Positions 45,578 through 57,539 of a stretch of 64,000 bases of DNA are shown here, in pieces. A program made the position numbers and the translations under genes. Positions within the stretch are counted from its first letter, which is position 1, and every line of letters starts with the position of its first letter. The notes under the pieces are model-generated. The model saw only the letters and a program-made list of their open reading frames with translations, ran no database searches and was not told where the DNA came from. This DNA comes from Acanthococcus lagerstroemiae (taxonomy: Eukaryota > Arthropoda > Insecta > Hemiptera > Eriococcidae), in NCBI GenBank assembly GCA_031841125.1, contig CM063110.1, forward strand, positions 56,705,946 through 56,769,945, written 5' to 3'.

Positions 45578-46656
45578 CATATATTATATAAATACCGCTT
45601 TATTCCCGGTTTTCCCCGATTTCCCGGTCGCTAGACACCCTGTTCCGATACCACTGTACACCACTGTAGGGTTCTGGCCAGGAATGACTGCTCCGATTTT
45701 CTCTCAATATGGTCCTGAGTAAGAGAACTAAAACTGTACACTGATGATGAAGTAAAATTTAAAAATGTTCGGTGCAATAAAAGCTACAACTGAAAGTGCA
45801 CTCAGGCTGTTTTCATGAAATCTTATTGTTTTGATACGAGTCCTAACTTGTCTGACTACGACTTGATCTTAGAAGTCGTAAATATCAGAGTTCTAGCGAA
45901 TCTGTGAAACTCTCATAAGGCGCTAATGAACCTTGGAAAGTTTTCTGCTCCTTTTTGAGAAGACTAGTACACATGACACTAAGCTAGCACGACTATGACT
46001 TATACGGGTTTCATTTTGTATTCCTTCAGGAAATTAAAATTCTGGAAATGTTAGAAGAATAATTCGGCATAGTTAAAATACTTATTCTTTATCTACCAAA
46101 AAAGGTACGTAGCTAATGAAAATAAAAAAAATCATTTAAAGCACTCGGCGTTTCTCATCCAGCCATGGTTTAAATAAACAAAGAAGCTCCTTCGGTTGAA
46201 TTCTTCATTTCAAAATGTCAGCAAAAAAATACAAAAGCAATATTATGATTGGATTATCGGGTCTTGAAACTACGCTATCTTCCGCGACGGGTTTTTCTTC
46301 CCAAATTTCAATAACGATTCTTCTTTTATTGTCTATGCGAAATTGAATTTTCATTCTACTGAACTTAATAATGTAGTATTTTGTCGCATTACGACCAAAT
46401 ATTTATTAAATTTCGTCGACAAGCTAACCTTTGAAAAAAAAGGAAAAAATTTTTGCTAGCTTGACGATGGAGGTGTACTCGTGCAGCCTCTTCATTCTAT
46501 TTCGGGCAACGAAATTCGATTCCATCGAACCTGAATGAATTTTAGGAATTTAACTATAGAATGAGTAGGGGAGTAAAATACAGGGAACGGAACTTCTTTC
46601 AAGATAGAACATTTTGGAACATGGCACAGAAACCTGCAAGTCGAGTAATGGTGAAA
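45578..46656. other. Spacer between two TIR-element copies
   Basis: AT-rich DNA between the two related copies. No gene or further repeat is recognised. Confidence 0.4.
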
Positions 46657-47960
46657 TGCCACTTATTGATCAAGTGCTAGTTAATGGTCAAAATTTTAAA
46701 AAGCTAGAAATCTGGTCCACTAGAGAGCATGAGGGTTCTATTGTTTTAAATCAGTTACTTCAGTATGATCTGAGTTGGAAGTGATTTTGATGATTCATGT
46801 TGAATATATGACCTGTGAAAAATTGGCCTGTTTTCGGCGTGATGACCAGGGACGGAGTTATGAAGGGGAGGAGGGGCACCCCTCCCAATAGTGTGACAGT
46901 CGGCAAAGTTTGAAAATTTGGGGGAAAGTCGGCAAAAATCGTTTGTTTTTTTCATTTAAAAAATACTTCGATTAAAAAATTGGCCAATTTTCAATTTAAA
47001 AAAAAAATTTGTCAGCAAATTTCTCTTCTCCACCAGCACCCCACCCAAACTGAAAGTCAAGTTTCGTCTCTGGGGATAAAATTCAGGCATTTTCGAAGTC
47101 TATCATCAAAATCGAACAAGTAAGTGCTTCATGCTATTAATTTCGAATTTTTTGTAACCATTAGTTCAAAGGGCATACTAAAGAACATTTTTCGAATAAT
47201 CACCAGACGATTGACTAGTTACTTATCGAGTGCGGGTCCTATGAATTGGAGATAAAATCCAGTTGTGGAACTATTAATTGTACCTCAGTCCTATCATTAC
47301 GTTTTTTGATTTTAGTAAGTTAAGTAGCCCATTCGAGAGTTGCAGAACGTAATGGTAATGATGAAATTCAATGGACGGGAGAAAAAAATTTGGCTTCAGT
47401 TTCTTTTTTCTTTTTTTTTTGACCAGTGATCGGCTAATGTTTTTTTTCTCTTGTTATCAGTCTCTGTCGAATGAAATGACGAAGAGCCTTTTTGGCATTC
47501 CTATGATTTTCGTATTTCAATTTGATTACAATAGATAAACTGAATTCCACTTTCTTCTTTTCATTCTGTAAATAACAGACAATTTTTTTCAGATTGTGCC
47601 AGACGTTGGTCGACCAGTAATCGGCAAATTTTAACATATTTTCGAAAATTCACAAAAAATAGTACTTGAGCTTGATATCGGCGCGTGTAAGTGAAACTCA
47701 TTCCTGATGGCAAGCACTAACCTATGCTATGATTAAAAAATGGAAAATCTACAGACCAATAACTGGCTGCAGTTGTCAAATTTTGGTTTTTGGACCCTTT
47801 ATAGGATGCCAGTGGATTAATCTAAGAGGGTAATAGCAGCGCCATCTTTTCATATGTTGCAGAGGAATGGTGAAATTATCCAAAGATTCCTAAATCAACG
47901 CTCCCATAAAATTAGAGCTCGAGTTATGACCATTCAAAAAAACCTGATCGATAAGTGGCA
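46657..47960. mobile_element. TIR-element copy 2, with nested MITE
   Basis: The left end TGCCACTTATTGATCAAGTG and the right end CTGATCGATAAGTGGCA are inverted repeats. The body matches copy 1 except for a MITE at 46847-47073 and about 250 bp at the right end missing from copy 1. No protein-coding frame is recognised, so it is probably a non-autonomous DNA transposon. A target duplication is not evident. Confidence 0.75.
46847..47073. mobile_element. MITE, CTAGRGACGAAAC family, copy 2
   Basis: The ends are CAGGGACGGAG and TTTCGTCTCTGG. The interior shares CGGCAAA, TTTGTCAGCAAATTTC and GAAAGTCAAGTTTCGTCTC with the copy at 5584-5885, in the opposite orientation. The interrupted sequence is intact in the neighbouring copy 1, giving a direct filled/empty site comparison. 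Confidence 0.75.
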
Positions 47961-48026
47961 TTCTATGACGATTTACAAACGCTGAATGAAAAAATTAGTG
48001 TTGAATATTGCATTTCCTGTATCATG

Positions 48027-50496
48027 CAAAAGCGTAACTAGGAGCGGGCCCGCGTGTGCCAGGCCCGTCCAAAAAATTCCCTGACCTGCCTATTTTTTAA
48101 AAGATTAAATCTTTAAAAAAAAAAATCGAAAAAAAAAGTACTGTAAATCGGGGTGACTTCGCCGATTTTCATTTTTGGCCATATTACTGGCTCTGTGACG
48201 AATACAAATATATTCCTAACACTTCTGAGGGCATAGATCGATGAAAGGACATAGATACAACACTTTAAAAACCAGTGAGATGTATCACAGGCCGAAATAG
48301 GCGGCAAAGGTAGGCTCTATTTTTCAATCACAGAAAAAGTTCCGAAGTAGTAACCTGATAAAAACGGTCTGTGGAATCCAACCAGGAACTCACAGAAAAA
48401 TTATTGTGGTGCCATTTGAAAGCATGAACTCTTAGCTTTTCAAGTATGTGTAGGTCTAGGCATTTTCCAGTCTGTAATCATAAGGTATAAGCGAAAAACT
48501 GCCTTGGGGTGACTTTGCGGCATGGCAATTTCTATTGTTATCAGTTTGAAAAGTCACAATTCGCGACGAATTTGCGAGCTTTCACTACATTGTACATTCG
48601 CGAAGTTGTTTTGAGTTTTGAATTTACCTAGATGTTATTCGACGTTGTTTTGAGGTACCAAGAAAATAAATAAAAGACAAGTTGGGTGTCGCATCTATTC
48701 TGCCGATTCATCTTTAGGACTTTCTGGGATGGGGGAGGGAGAGGGAAATTTTGATTCTCCTAGCTAATCTTCTTCCTAAGGCTTCAATCAATCCGGAACA
48801 GTTGTTTGATTTCCTATATCTCCAACAGATCACGCGCTACAGCTATTCAAGTTTGAAAACCCCAACATTTTCGGCAAAGTAACCCCGGTTTACGGTAGAT
48901 ATTATATCCTATTTCCATAACACAAATCACGTCACGAATGCCTGCATAATTACATCTTATTCAATATCAGTATTTATTCAAGTATGCATTTATTAAAAAT
49001 TTTTCATACCGACTTCATTTTTCAACACCTCCCCGCTCCCTCCCCCTCCCCCAAGCCACATTTATAAAATTGATTTGGTCTTTAGCAGCTTAACCCAACT
49101 CTGTGTTAGCCCTTCCATGCCCATGCAAAAAAAAAGCTAGTTACGCTACTGACCAAGCCACGCAATAAGATCAGTTCGCATTATCCCGCGTCCACATCTC
49201 TCTGTCGCCATTCATTTCTGTCTCTCGTGAAGACTAGTAGGTCGCTACGCTGTTCGTACATCTTTGGCCAGCAGTGGTAACACTGCACTATACAATTCCC
49301 CAAGCAGTGCGTGGTATCCCAGTCTACATAACGAGAACAGTGTGTTGTCAAAATTTGAACGCGTTTTTCTTAAATATTCGTTTTTAGCCATAAGGTCCCT
49401 TTCTCCGGAGCCGGTCAAAAATAGACAATATGCCTCTTTACGAGTCACTCAATTCAAAATAAGTTAGCCCACCTACATGTACTTCATAATTTTGAGGAGC
49501 AAATAATTTCAGTGTAGGCCCGCAGATTTTTCCCCCGGGCCTGATTTGGCTCTTGGTGGCCCTGGCTTTTGCTACATTCGCGAGGTTGTTTTGAGTTTTG
49601 AATTTACCTAGATATATCATCCGACGTTGTTTTGAGATACCAAGAACATAAATGAAAGACAAGTAGGGTGTCGCATCTATTCTGATTACACCCGAGAAAC
49701 ACTTGAAGAGTGTCTAACGGAAAATTGGAAATTGTGATACGACCAGAGTCGAAGCTTCAGCCACATACAAGATGACAGTTATCCTCGCGAAACAGATAAT
49801 GATATCCGTCGGTATCCGGAAGGACGAGCAATATCAAAATAGAAAAAACGAATTTCACTATCCTCTGAAGAATGATTTTAAGCGTGAAATTTGTTGCCAT
49901 CAAGAGTTTTACCTGAGCCCATTGAATCCCGAGGAATATTTATCCACCCCAAAGACGAAAATTAACTTAAACTGCAATTTTCTTTCGTTTTTATGGCCTT
50001 TCGTAATGAATTTTCAACATTCTCAGTCATTTTCTATGCATTTCTTATGTACCAGCAATGTCACCCCGTGCGCAGGTAAATTTGCCGATTCCTCTTTAGG
50101 CCTTTCTGAGAGGGGAAGGGAGAGGAAAATTTTGATTCCCTCGGCTAATCTTATTCCCAAAGCTTCAACCAATCTGGAACAGTTTTTAGATCTCCTGTAT
50201 CTGCAGTAGATCACGCGCTACAGCTGTTCGAAGTTTGAAAATCCCAAAATTTTCGGCAAAGTCACCCCGGTTTACGGTAGATATTATATCCTATTTGCAT
50301 AACACGTTACATTTTATCGAATAGCAGTGTTCATCTAAGTATATGCGTTTATTTAAAGTTTTACACGCCGACGTCATTTTTCAACCCCCCGCCCCGAGCC
50401 GTATTCATAAAATTGATTTGGTCTATACGAACTTGACCCAACTCTGTGTTGGCCCTTCCGTGCCCCTGCAAAAAAAAAACACTAGTTACGCTACTG
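48027..50496. mobile_element. Double hAT-like insertion, one target duplication
   Basis: The left end CAAAAGCGTAACTAG and the right end CTAGTTACGCTACTG are inverted repeats. The perfect octamer GTATCATG lies at 48019-48026 and 50497-50504, a hAT-type 8-bp target duplication. A second right end, CTAGTTACGCTACTG at 49137-49151, shows that two units are joined head to tail. The 48580-49150 and 49566-50496 segments are diverged direct repeats of about 0.6-0.9 kb. No transposase is recognised; the 145-codon frame at 49772-50209 is not identifiable. Confidence 0.85.
48139..48897. mobile_element. Inner TIR element within hAT-like unit
   Basis: The left end TACTGTAAATCGGGGTGACT, then TCGCCGA, is inverted at the right as TCGGCAAAGTAACCCCGGTT, then TACGGTA. 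It is a 759-bp element nested in the first hAT-like unit. The second unit retains only the right end (50247-50279, GTCACCCCGGTTTACGGTA), so insertion preceded the duplication and the left part was later lost. Confidence 0.7.
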
Positions 50497-50582
50497 GTAT
50501 CATGCCGGCTACAAAATGATTATTAAGCTCAAGAATAACAAGGGTTAGTTATATTTCTCTGACAATGGTTTACCATGATCTG

Positions 50583-50590
50583 TATATAAG
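50583..50590 (+). promoter_or_regulatory. Possible TATA box for unknown gene D
   Basis: TATATAAG lies about 30 bp upstream of a likely transcription start. It is followed by a short putative leader exon ending at 50654 with a GTAAGT donor and then a TTCTCTCAG acceptor at 50798-50806, just before an ATG at 50811. The arrangement is gene-like but is inferred only from consensus signals. Confidence 0.3.
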
Positions 50591-50810
50591 AAAGTGCAAT
50601 TCATAACCAACAAAATTATTCGTCGCCAACGAGTGAGTATTCGGGAAGCTGAAGGTAAGTAAGTACATATATAGTAGAAATTCGCAGGCCTTTTCAACGC
50701 GCACTCCATTATTCACCAAGACTGAATAAATAGATCTACTTAGCACGAAACTTTCCCGCAGACAAACTTTGTAAATAGAATTATAGTCGCTAAAAAATTC
50801 TCTCAGATTA

Positions 50811-51104
50811 ATGTTAGCTCAGAATAGATTCCTTCGCGAAGCATTGAGACCTTGGAAACTTAAAGCATCTAATTCGATTAATCTGCGAGTAGAAAAGGTA
50901 GGTAATAAATACCCGAACCGAGAATCTCTCGTAACCGTTTTTGAGTTTGTATTCCACAAAGAAAAGAACAACAAAGAAGTCTCCATTACTGGCCTAAAAT
51001 TTTCGGGCTTATTTATAAACGAGGATTTGTGGTTCCGTGAACTTTTGCTGCGGTCGAATATCGATTACAACGGAGCGTTCCGATACTTTCTCAAATTTGA
51101 CTAA
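50811..51104 (+). CDS. Hypothetical protein, unknown gene D, first coding part
   Basis: This 97-codon frame starts 4 bases after a good splice acceptor. It is less AT-biased than the surroundings and reads MLAQNRFLREALRPWKL..., later VSITGLKFSGLFINEDLWF and FRYFLKFD before the stop. I do not recognise the family. A good donor (AAAAG followed by GTAGGT at 50897) lies inside the frame, so the true exon could end after 28 residues, with the rest intron. The alternative is a short single-ORF gene or chance. Two later exons with compatible phase (51509-51643 and 55787-55986) may belong to the same transcription unit. Confidence 0.3.
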   Translation: MLAQNRFLREALRPWKLKASNSINLRVEKVGNKYPNRESLVTVFEFVFHKEKNNKEVSITGLKFSGLFINEDLWFRELLLRSNIDYNGAFRYFLKFD

Positions 51105-51508
51105 GCTTTACAAACAAAACTGAATTCGAAGTTGTCTACAGTTAAAAATATTCCACAGATACAGCTATACTATCGAAATACACAAGAAAATTTGAACTGA
51201 ATTTTCAAAGTTACGAGGCCAGGGCTGATATACGAAATTCAAGCTCATGTCGCACTTGGTCATGTTCTAAACAGAAAATAAGAAGAACCGGGATATCATT
51301 GTACGCATACCTAGGTGAGAGGGGAAAGCTGCATTCAATTTCAATTGTTGATATTTAAATTTTTATCAAAATTCAAAGATGACTTGAGGATAAGTTGCGC
51401 ACAACTGAAGTAGTTTTTTAGCTCATTTGAGGAATAGGATATAAAGCTGAATTCATTTCGCACTAATGTTCATTATTTTCTCACGTTTTTCGAATATTTG
51501 GACCTTAG

Positions 51509-54500
51509 CGAGCTCACTACAAATTTTCACGAACATCGGGCTTAAGACTGTGCAAGAGGAATTTGAAAACAGCTCGCTAATAATAATAGGTTTACATAAC
51601 GAAAATAAGCGGATGAGTACTTTCAAAATTTTTCAACAAAATGGTAAGTCTATCTCCTCAATGTTGTATACCTATTTGCCGCTCACTTAATTTATTATCA
51701 CCCATCTCGAAGGGGCTTTTTTAATGCCATCTACGCGTCGGTGTGAATTCCCAGCTCTGCCTCTAATATGCGAGAGATTCCTAGTACCAGAATTTGCCAC
51801 TGGTTCGCTGAAACTAGCCCACCATACATTCCCTTCTGTGGACCTTCTGCGTTATTATCTTGCTCTCAGCTGCGAGGCCGTGCGTGCAAGGATACAGCGA
51901 TGAATTCGCGAAGGGGCCGCGTTGATCCGCATTCTCGAATTTTCCATACATTCGTTTTATAGCCGAGCAATTCGTTCATTGTCTTCGCTGTAAAAGCATT
52001 CGTACATTCGGAACTTTCTGAGTTAACTTTCACCGGTCATCACCCTCCCGCCAAAACGTATTTCCCGACACTCGCCGCGTTCTAGGGTTTGATTGTTCGA
52101 TTTATGGACGAACGTGATCCTTTTAGATGGGTTTTCTTCTTCATTTGGTTTTACTACTCGAGCAAACATCGTCCGTATACGTATAATCGTATATTCGCAT
52201 TCTCGTTGACTTTGTTTTCATTTCACGAACTTTTTGCCCGCCGAATAATCAAAGGAGGTTGAAAGTCGGAATGTGGCGGTCGTTTGGATCATTTCCGCAC
52301 GAATAACTAATTTAGGGGTACCGACGTAACGAAAAATTTCGTTTATAATTTCGCTAGCTAACGAAATAAATGGAGCAAGACGAGTGTTCGCAGTTAATCG
52401 AAAATAAAATATTTGGCTTTTAAAAGAAAGAGAGAAAGCAAAGAAAGAGAAAAAAAAAATAAGGAAAAAGGGATGAAAAGGAAGTTTTTATAAGTACAGA
52501 ATGTAAGTCAATGAAGCAGATTGGAGCGTCGAATCAACATCATCTCAACTGATAGGCAGAAAGACAGGGAAGGGAAACTGCAGCCACTTACGAAATGTTC
52601 ACAGATTTGAAAATAAGAACATATGTATAGATACCACAGGCCTTCGGGAAATTGGTAAATACAAATATAGGTAAATCTTATTTGAAGTGAAATGGTAAAA
52701 CTGATTAAACAGCCAAACAAGACTTCCAAGTTCCTCTTCAGTTCGACGTGAAACCCTTTTCACTTTTGCTATCCTTCGTTATATCATAACCAGGTGATTT
52801 TATTTTAAATTGCCCTAGCTTGGAACCGAAGATGTACAGCTGTTACTTCTCCCCCAACAGACCGCCGGCAGAATTCCAAGCCTACCTTATTCAGCTGGAG
52901 AGGATCACTTCTAGGGGAGGCAAGATGACAGTGGCCGGTGACTTCAATGCCAAGTCAGAAGAGTGGTTCGCCGACCGCACAGACGTGAAAGGAGCGCTGC
53001 TGGGCGAGTCTGCGACGAGCAACCGTCTGGTGCCGATGAACAACAGCGCCGCCTATACCCGCTTTAATCAAGAGTATGGGTCGAACATCGACGTAACGTT
53101 TGCCTCAGAATGCCTAGCCCGACAGATCCAGGGCTGGGACGGTACTGGAAAAGGAGTCGGGAAGCGATCACAACTACATCACCTTTGCTGTGGCAAGGGA
53201 GGGCGCGGTCGCTACTCCAAGGAAGCTGGGAAGATGGGCGACTAGCAAGTTGGACAAGGACAAGCTGGAAGCAGTCTTGCTAGCGAGCAGCTGGGGCAGA
53301 GAAGAGGCGGAAAATAGCGAGAACGCAGAAGAGGCGGCGGAGAAGCTACATCGAACAGTAGTTGCCGTCTGCGATGCCTCGATGCCCCGCCGTGGTCCGC
53401 CGAGGAAGAAAGGAGAAACATATTGGTGGACCGCGGGGACTGCCCATCAGAAGTCCGAGACCAGTTAGTCGCGCAGAAGATATCAGCGTACACGTGGCCG
53501 AGTAATACCAGCGCGCTCGGAAAAGCCTGAAGACTGCAATCAGACACAGCAAGCTGAGATGCTGGAGGGAGCTGTGCAGCCAGCTGGAGGATGACCCCTT
53601 CGGAAAACCCTATCGAATAGTGATGAAGAAGGTCGGGGGCCCTCCCATAACCGAGCGAATGGAGTCGGGCACTGTGGAACAAATAGTGGACCATCTATTT
53701 CCACAACGCCCAGCACCAGTGGACACACCTCAGGAAGTGGACGCTTTACCACCACTGATGGCAGCGGAAATCGACGCGGCAGTAGACAGAATACGTACAA
53801 AAGCGAAGAAAGCGCCGGGACCAGATGGGAATACCGAATAGTGTGTGGTACGTCATCCATCAGGCGGACCTGGAAATACTGGCTGCAGTTTTCAATGCAG
53901 CGTTAAGCGGAGCAGTATTCCCAGCCAGATGGAAGATAGCTCGCCTGGTGCTGTTGCCGAAGCCAGGGAAACCAGTCGGTGGGCTAGCGTCATACCAACC
54001 GTTATGTTTGCTGGACACAGTTGGGAAGATTTTCGAGAGGATCATTGCAAACCGGCTGGAAAAACACCTCCGGGAGAGGCGCGCGTTGAGCGCCAACCAG
54101 TATGGGTTCCGAGTTTGAAGATCGACCATTAATGCCGTCGGGAAGCTGAAGAGGCTGGCATAGTCAGCGATCCAAAAGGTCCAATTTGGTGCAGCCGTCA
54201 GCCTCGACATACAGAATGCGTTCAATGCGATGCCATGGACGCGTATATTGGAGGCGCTGGAGAACGCATCAGTCCCCGCGTATTTAAGCGAAATTATCCG
54301 GGACTACTTCCATGGTCGGATAACTCTCGCGGAAACTGCTACGGGTGTAGTGTAGCGGGAGATGAGGGATCAGTTCTTGGTCCACTCTTGTGGAACATCG
54401 CGTTTGACGGCATCCTGCGAGCAGAGGTACCACCAGGGGTAAACATCATCTACTACGCCGATGACACTCTGGTGGTCGCAGTTGAAGACGACGTAGCCAC

Positions 54501-55986
54501 GTTTGAAAGCAAGGTGAATGCGGGACTGAAGGCAATGACTCGTTGGATCGAGTCGGTCGATTTGTGCCTAGCAGTCAAGATGACAGAAGCGGTGTTGTGT
54601 ACACGCCGTCGACGGTACAACCCTCCTTCCTTTCGCCTAAAGGGAGCGGAGATTGCGCCCTGTACAGCGCTGAAGTACCTTGGACTGTGGTTAGACGGAA
54701 AGCTGTCGTTCAGAGAACACGCAAAGAGGACAGCGCAGAAAGCGGAGAGAGTTGTATGCGGATTAAGCCAACTCATGCCGAACCTAGGGGGGCCGACAAA
54801 GAAGAAACGTAAGCTGCTGGCGAACGTCTCCATGTCGGTCCTCCTATATGGGGCACCAATCTGGTCAGACGCCATCGGTGCCAGGGAGTACAGAAGCACC
54901 GATCTGGTAAGGGTCCAACGGAAGGCTGCACGGGGTGTGTCAGTGCCTATCGCACTGTCTCCACAGAGCCAGTTTGCGCGCTAGCAGGTATACCGCCAGT
55001 GGAGTTACTAGCGGATAAGCGGATGAGGGTATACAGCGCAACGTGGAAGATGCCACCAAAGAGCAGTGCGGCGCTACGGGTCAAGTGGGATCATAGGCAA
55101 TCCACGCTTCGCATGTGGGAAGAGCGGCTCTACCGCAGTACCAAGGGAGAGTGGATCCGACTGCTAGTATGCGACCTCAACGCGTGGTTGGGCAGACGCC
55201 ATGGCCAGCTGTGCTTCTACCTCACGCAGGCGATGAGCGGCCATGGAGTGTTCAACAAGTACCTGCACCGGGAGGGCCTAGCAGAAAGCCTGCGGTGCTC
55301 CTACCGCGTTGCAGGAGGGCGAGATTAGAATGCCTGGTACACCCTGTTTGAGTGTCCGGCATTCGACCAAGAGAGGGAAGAAGCGGCGGCCGCCTTTCAA
55401 AACGCGGGTGTTGAGTCGCTTACACCGGAGAACCTGGTACCGACCACGCTGAAGAGCAAAGTGGGATGGGATCAGGCAGATACCTTTGTCAAGAAAACGT
55501 TGCCGTAAGATGGACCTGGAGTGGCAGAGACAAAGGCAGCGGACACAGTATCCTATGCCAGCACTCGCCATCCCACCAACATCAACGATGAAGATGTTGC
55601 GACTGCCAACAGCCGACGAAGAAGACGATCCAGCGCAACTTGAAAGCGAAGAGACAGAAGAAAAAGACGCTGTAGATTCGCTGCCGTGAAGAGGCGACAG
55701 GAGAAATTGGGGAGCAGGAGCTACCCCAAAGCGATTCCCCCTATTCTGACGCACATCGAGGTCTGGATAGGTGTTTCATATTTCAGCGTGTCGGTCCCTC
55801 TACATAAAACTTATTTGTGGAAACTGGAATGTTAACGGAAACAAGATTCTATTTGCCCAGTCAGATGGTTTCATTTTGTACCTTCATTATCTCTATAACC
55901 CAGGTGATTCATTTAATTGCACCTTGAACAATCAACAGACTGAACTATTCAAAGCCATACTACAAATTCTTGACAAAAAATTATAA
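51509..55986 (+). CDS. Hypothetical protein, unknown gene D, two later exons
   Basis: I join 51509-51643 (acceptor CCTTAG, donor GTAAGT) to 55787-55986 (acceptor TTTCAG). Both junctions are phase 1 and the frame stays open to a TAA. The first exon reads SSLQIFTNIGLKTVQEEF... and ends STFKIFQQN. The second reads CRSLYIKLICGNWNVNGNKI... and ends LFKAILQILDKKL. Two N-glycosylation sequons (NSS, NCT) are present. I do not recognise the family. The intron contains a decayed R1-like LINE and a diverged duplicate of the last exon (52665-52808). The model rests on splice consensus, phase match and open frame only. Confidence 0.3.
51690..52664. other. Unassigned DNA within putative gene D intron
   Basis: No repeat or conserved gene is recognised. 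A purine-rich tract (AAAGAAAGAGAGAAAGCAAA) lies at about 52421-52480. Confidence 0.4.
52665..52808 (+). pseudogene. Diverged duplicate of gene D last exon
   Basis: It aligns with 55805-55935. Shared features in order are CTTATTTG, AAACAAGA.T, CTT.G.TATATC/TATCTCATAAC and CCAGGTGATT..ATTT.AATTGC. It contains stops in the corresponding frame and lacks the splice acceptor context, so it looks like a dead tandem copy. The R1-like LINE starts directly after it. A target duplication of the LINE is an alternative, but the similarity extends about 130 bp, too long for that. Confidence 0.45.
52810..55690 (+). pseudogene. R1-like non-LTR retrotransposon, 5'-truncated and decayed
   Basis: It begins inside the endonuclease (YFSPNRPPAEFQAYL, MTVAGDFNAKSEEW, then TFAVAREGA in another frame). 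The reverse transcriptase follows (KKAPGPDG, PNSVWYVIHQADLEIL, AVFPARWKIARLVLLPK, LLDTVGKIFERIIANRL, VSLDIQNAFNAMPW, IIYYADDTLVVA, LKYLGLWLDGKLSF, VSVLLYGAPIWSDA). Then comes a C-terminal motif, FECPAFDQEREEAA with LTPENLVPT. This order matches R1-clade elements. At least six frame changes or stops break it (for example near 53165, 53244, 53468, 53835, 54118 and 54983). It is inactive. It sits in the putative intron of gene D in the same orientation. Confidence 0.85.
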
Positions 55987-57539
55987 TAATAACTGAAATA
56001 CAAATCGAGAACTTCTACTGAACAGTGCGAAAAATTTTTCCCAGTGTCATTTTTCCTACTTCATTTACTCTGATGCAGCTGCGAGTGTACTATCTCATAT
56101 CAACGACTAATTCTCGAAGCGAACCAAACAACATTTGAAAAAAAATACGAGATTAACATACGTGCTCATTGAAAGGTAAAAAGTGGATTTTTCTTTCTTC
56201 AAAATTTTTACAGTACTCAGTCGCAATGTCTATCATACGACGCTTTCGAGGAACACACATTTTACAAAATGATTTGCTTGGAGAGCTGAATAGCGTCCAT
56301 ATACATTCCCGATTTCGGAAAATTTGTAAATTTTTCTTCATGTATTTTCTTGTCGCAATTCTTGTATACAAAAGTTAGTGTAGCAAATTTTTTGTCCGGG
56401 TGTGTAGCAATTTATGGTTGAATGTAGCGCGGGCTACACCTGTTATATTTAGTTCTCCACCCATGATGTCAGGGGTAGTCAAGTCGACTGTTTTCTAACC
56501 GCATCTAGCAAAACTACACAACTGCACTTGCTGTGCTGAATATTTCCCCACTGTGTCGTGTAAGAGACATCATCACAACTCTATTCGAGCCAACTGTTTT
56601 CATGAGCGCCCGCCGAATTTTTTGATGAGGTAGCAAGAGAAAATGCTGACGACCATAATTTAACCCTGATTTTTGTATTTGAATTGAGATTAATGAATAG
56701 TTAGCGCTAATTACTCAATTTATCGAGACGAATTTGAGCTAGAATCATTTTTTGATCCATTTCAACTACATTATCGAATTTATCTCGGGAACGGAACGTC
56801 ACCACCACCAAATTTGCACACTGAATACGAACTTCGTGGGTCCGGTACACGAGATCACAGGGGTCGTGACTTTGTAGATTCGGTACACGAGATCACGAGG
56901 GTTGTGACTTCGTGGCACATTTCGACCACATTTTCGAATTTATCTCGGGAACGAAGCGACACCGACAAATTTGAATACTGAATTCGAAATCCGCGTGAAA
57001 AATCCAGTAGAAAACTGTCTTTAATTTATTCAAAATTTTTGATTTTTCGAATTTTGAAAATTTCCTCATACTATCTATACACCCTACGTCTTTTTTGGGG
57101 CGAGAAATTTTTCGGAGAGCTTCGGCGTCGGCGCTGGTGCTAACTACTCAATTTTTCGAGGCGAATTCGAATCCGTGTTCATGGCCGCCCGCAGAATTTT
57201 TTGGTGGGTAGCAAGAGAAAATGCTGACGACCATAATTAAAACCCTGATTTTTGTATTTGAATTGAGATTAGTGAATAATTACATGGGCATGAGTCACTG
57301 GCTAATAACTGAAAAAACGAACATGCGCAGTCCCTATATATTGACGAATGTTAATAAACGTATTATTGAACGATTTAATTACATGAATCAGAAATATCCC
57401 TAATGATGCACAAAAAAATATAGAAAAATGAAAAGCTTATGAGGTAGCGGTTGCTACCTCCGCTACCCTCTGCGGGCGCCTATGACTGTTTTGTGTTTTC
57501 AATACGTGTGTCTAGCAGAACAACACATACCAGCATCTG
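55987..57539. other. Intergenic DNA with local direct repeats
   Basis: 56606-56700 and 57184-57280 are direct copies (GCAAGAGAAAATGCTGACGA). Around 56770-56985 a roughly 165-bp unit with ATCGAATTTATCTCGGGAAC is repeated, and within it CGGTACACGAGATCAC recurs at about 56836 and 56881. No gene is recognised. Confidence 0.6.

Noticed and set aside
50811..51104. Resemblance of LWFRELLLRSN...FRYFLKFD to the N-terminal domain of bacterial enterochelin esterases
   Set aside because: Only a few residues agree, the catalytic domain does not follow, and I could not support horizontal transfer.
52786..55920. Target-site duplication of the R1-like LINE (CCAGGTGATT..ATTT.AATTGC on both sides)
   Set aside because: The similarity extends over about 130 bp with indels and includes coding-like sequence, so a duplicated exon explains it better.
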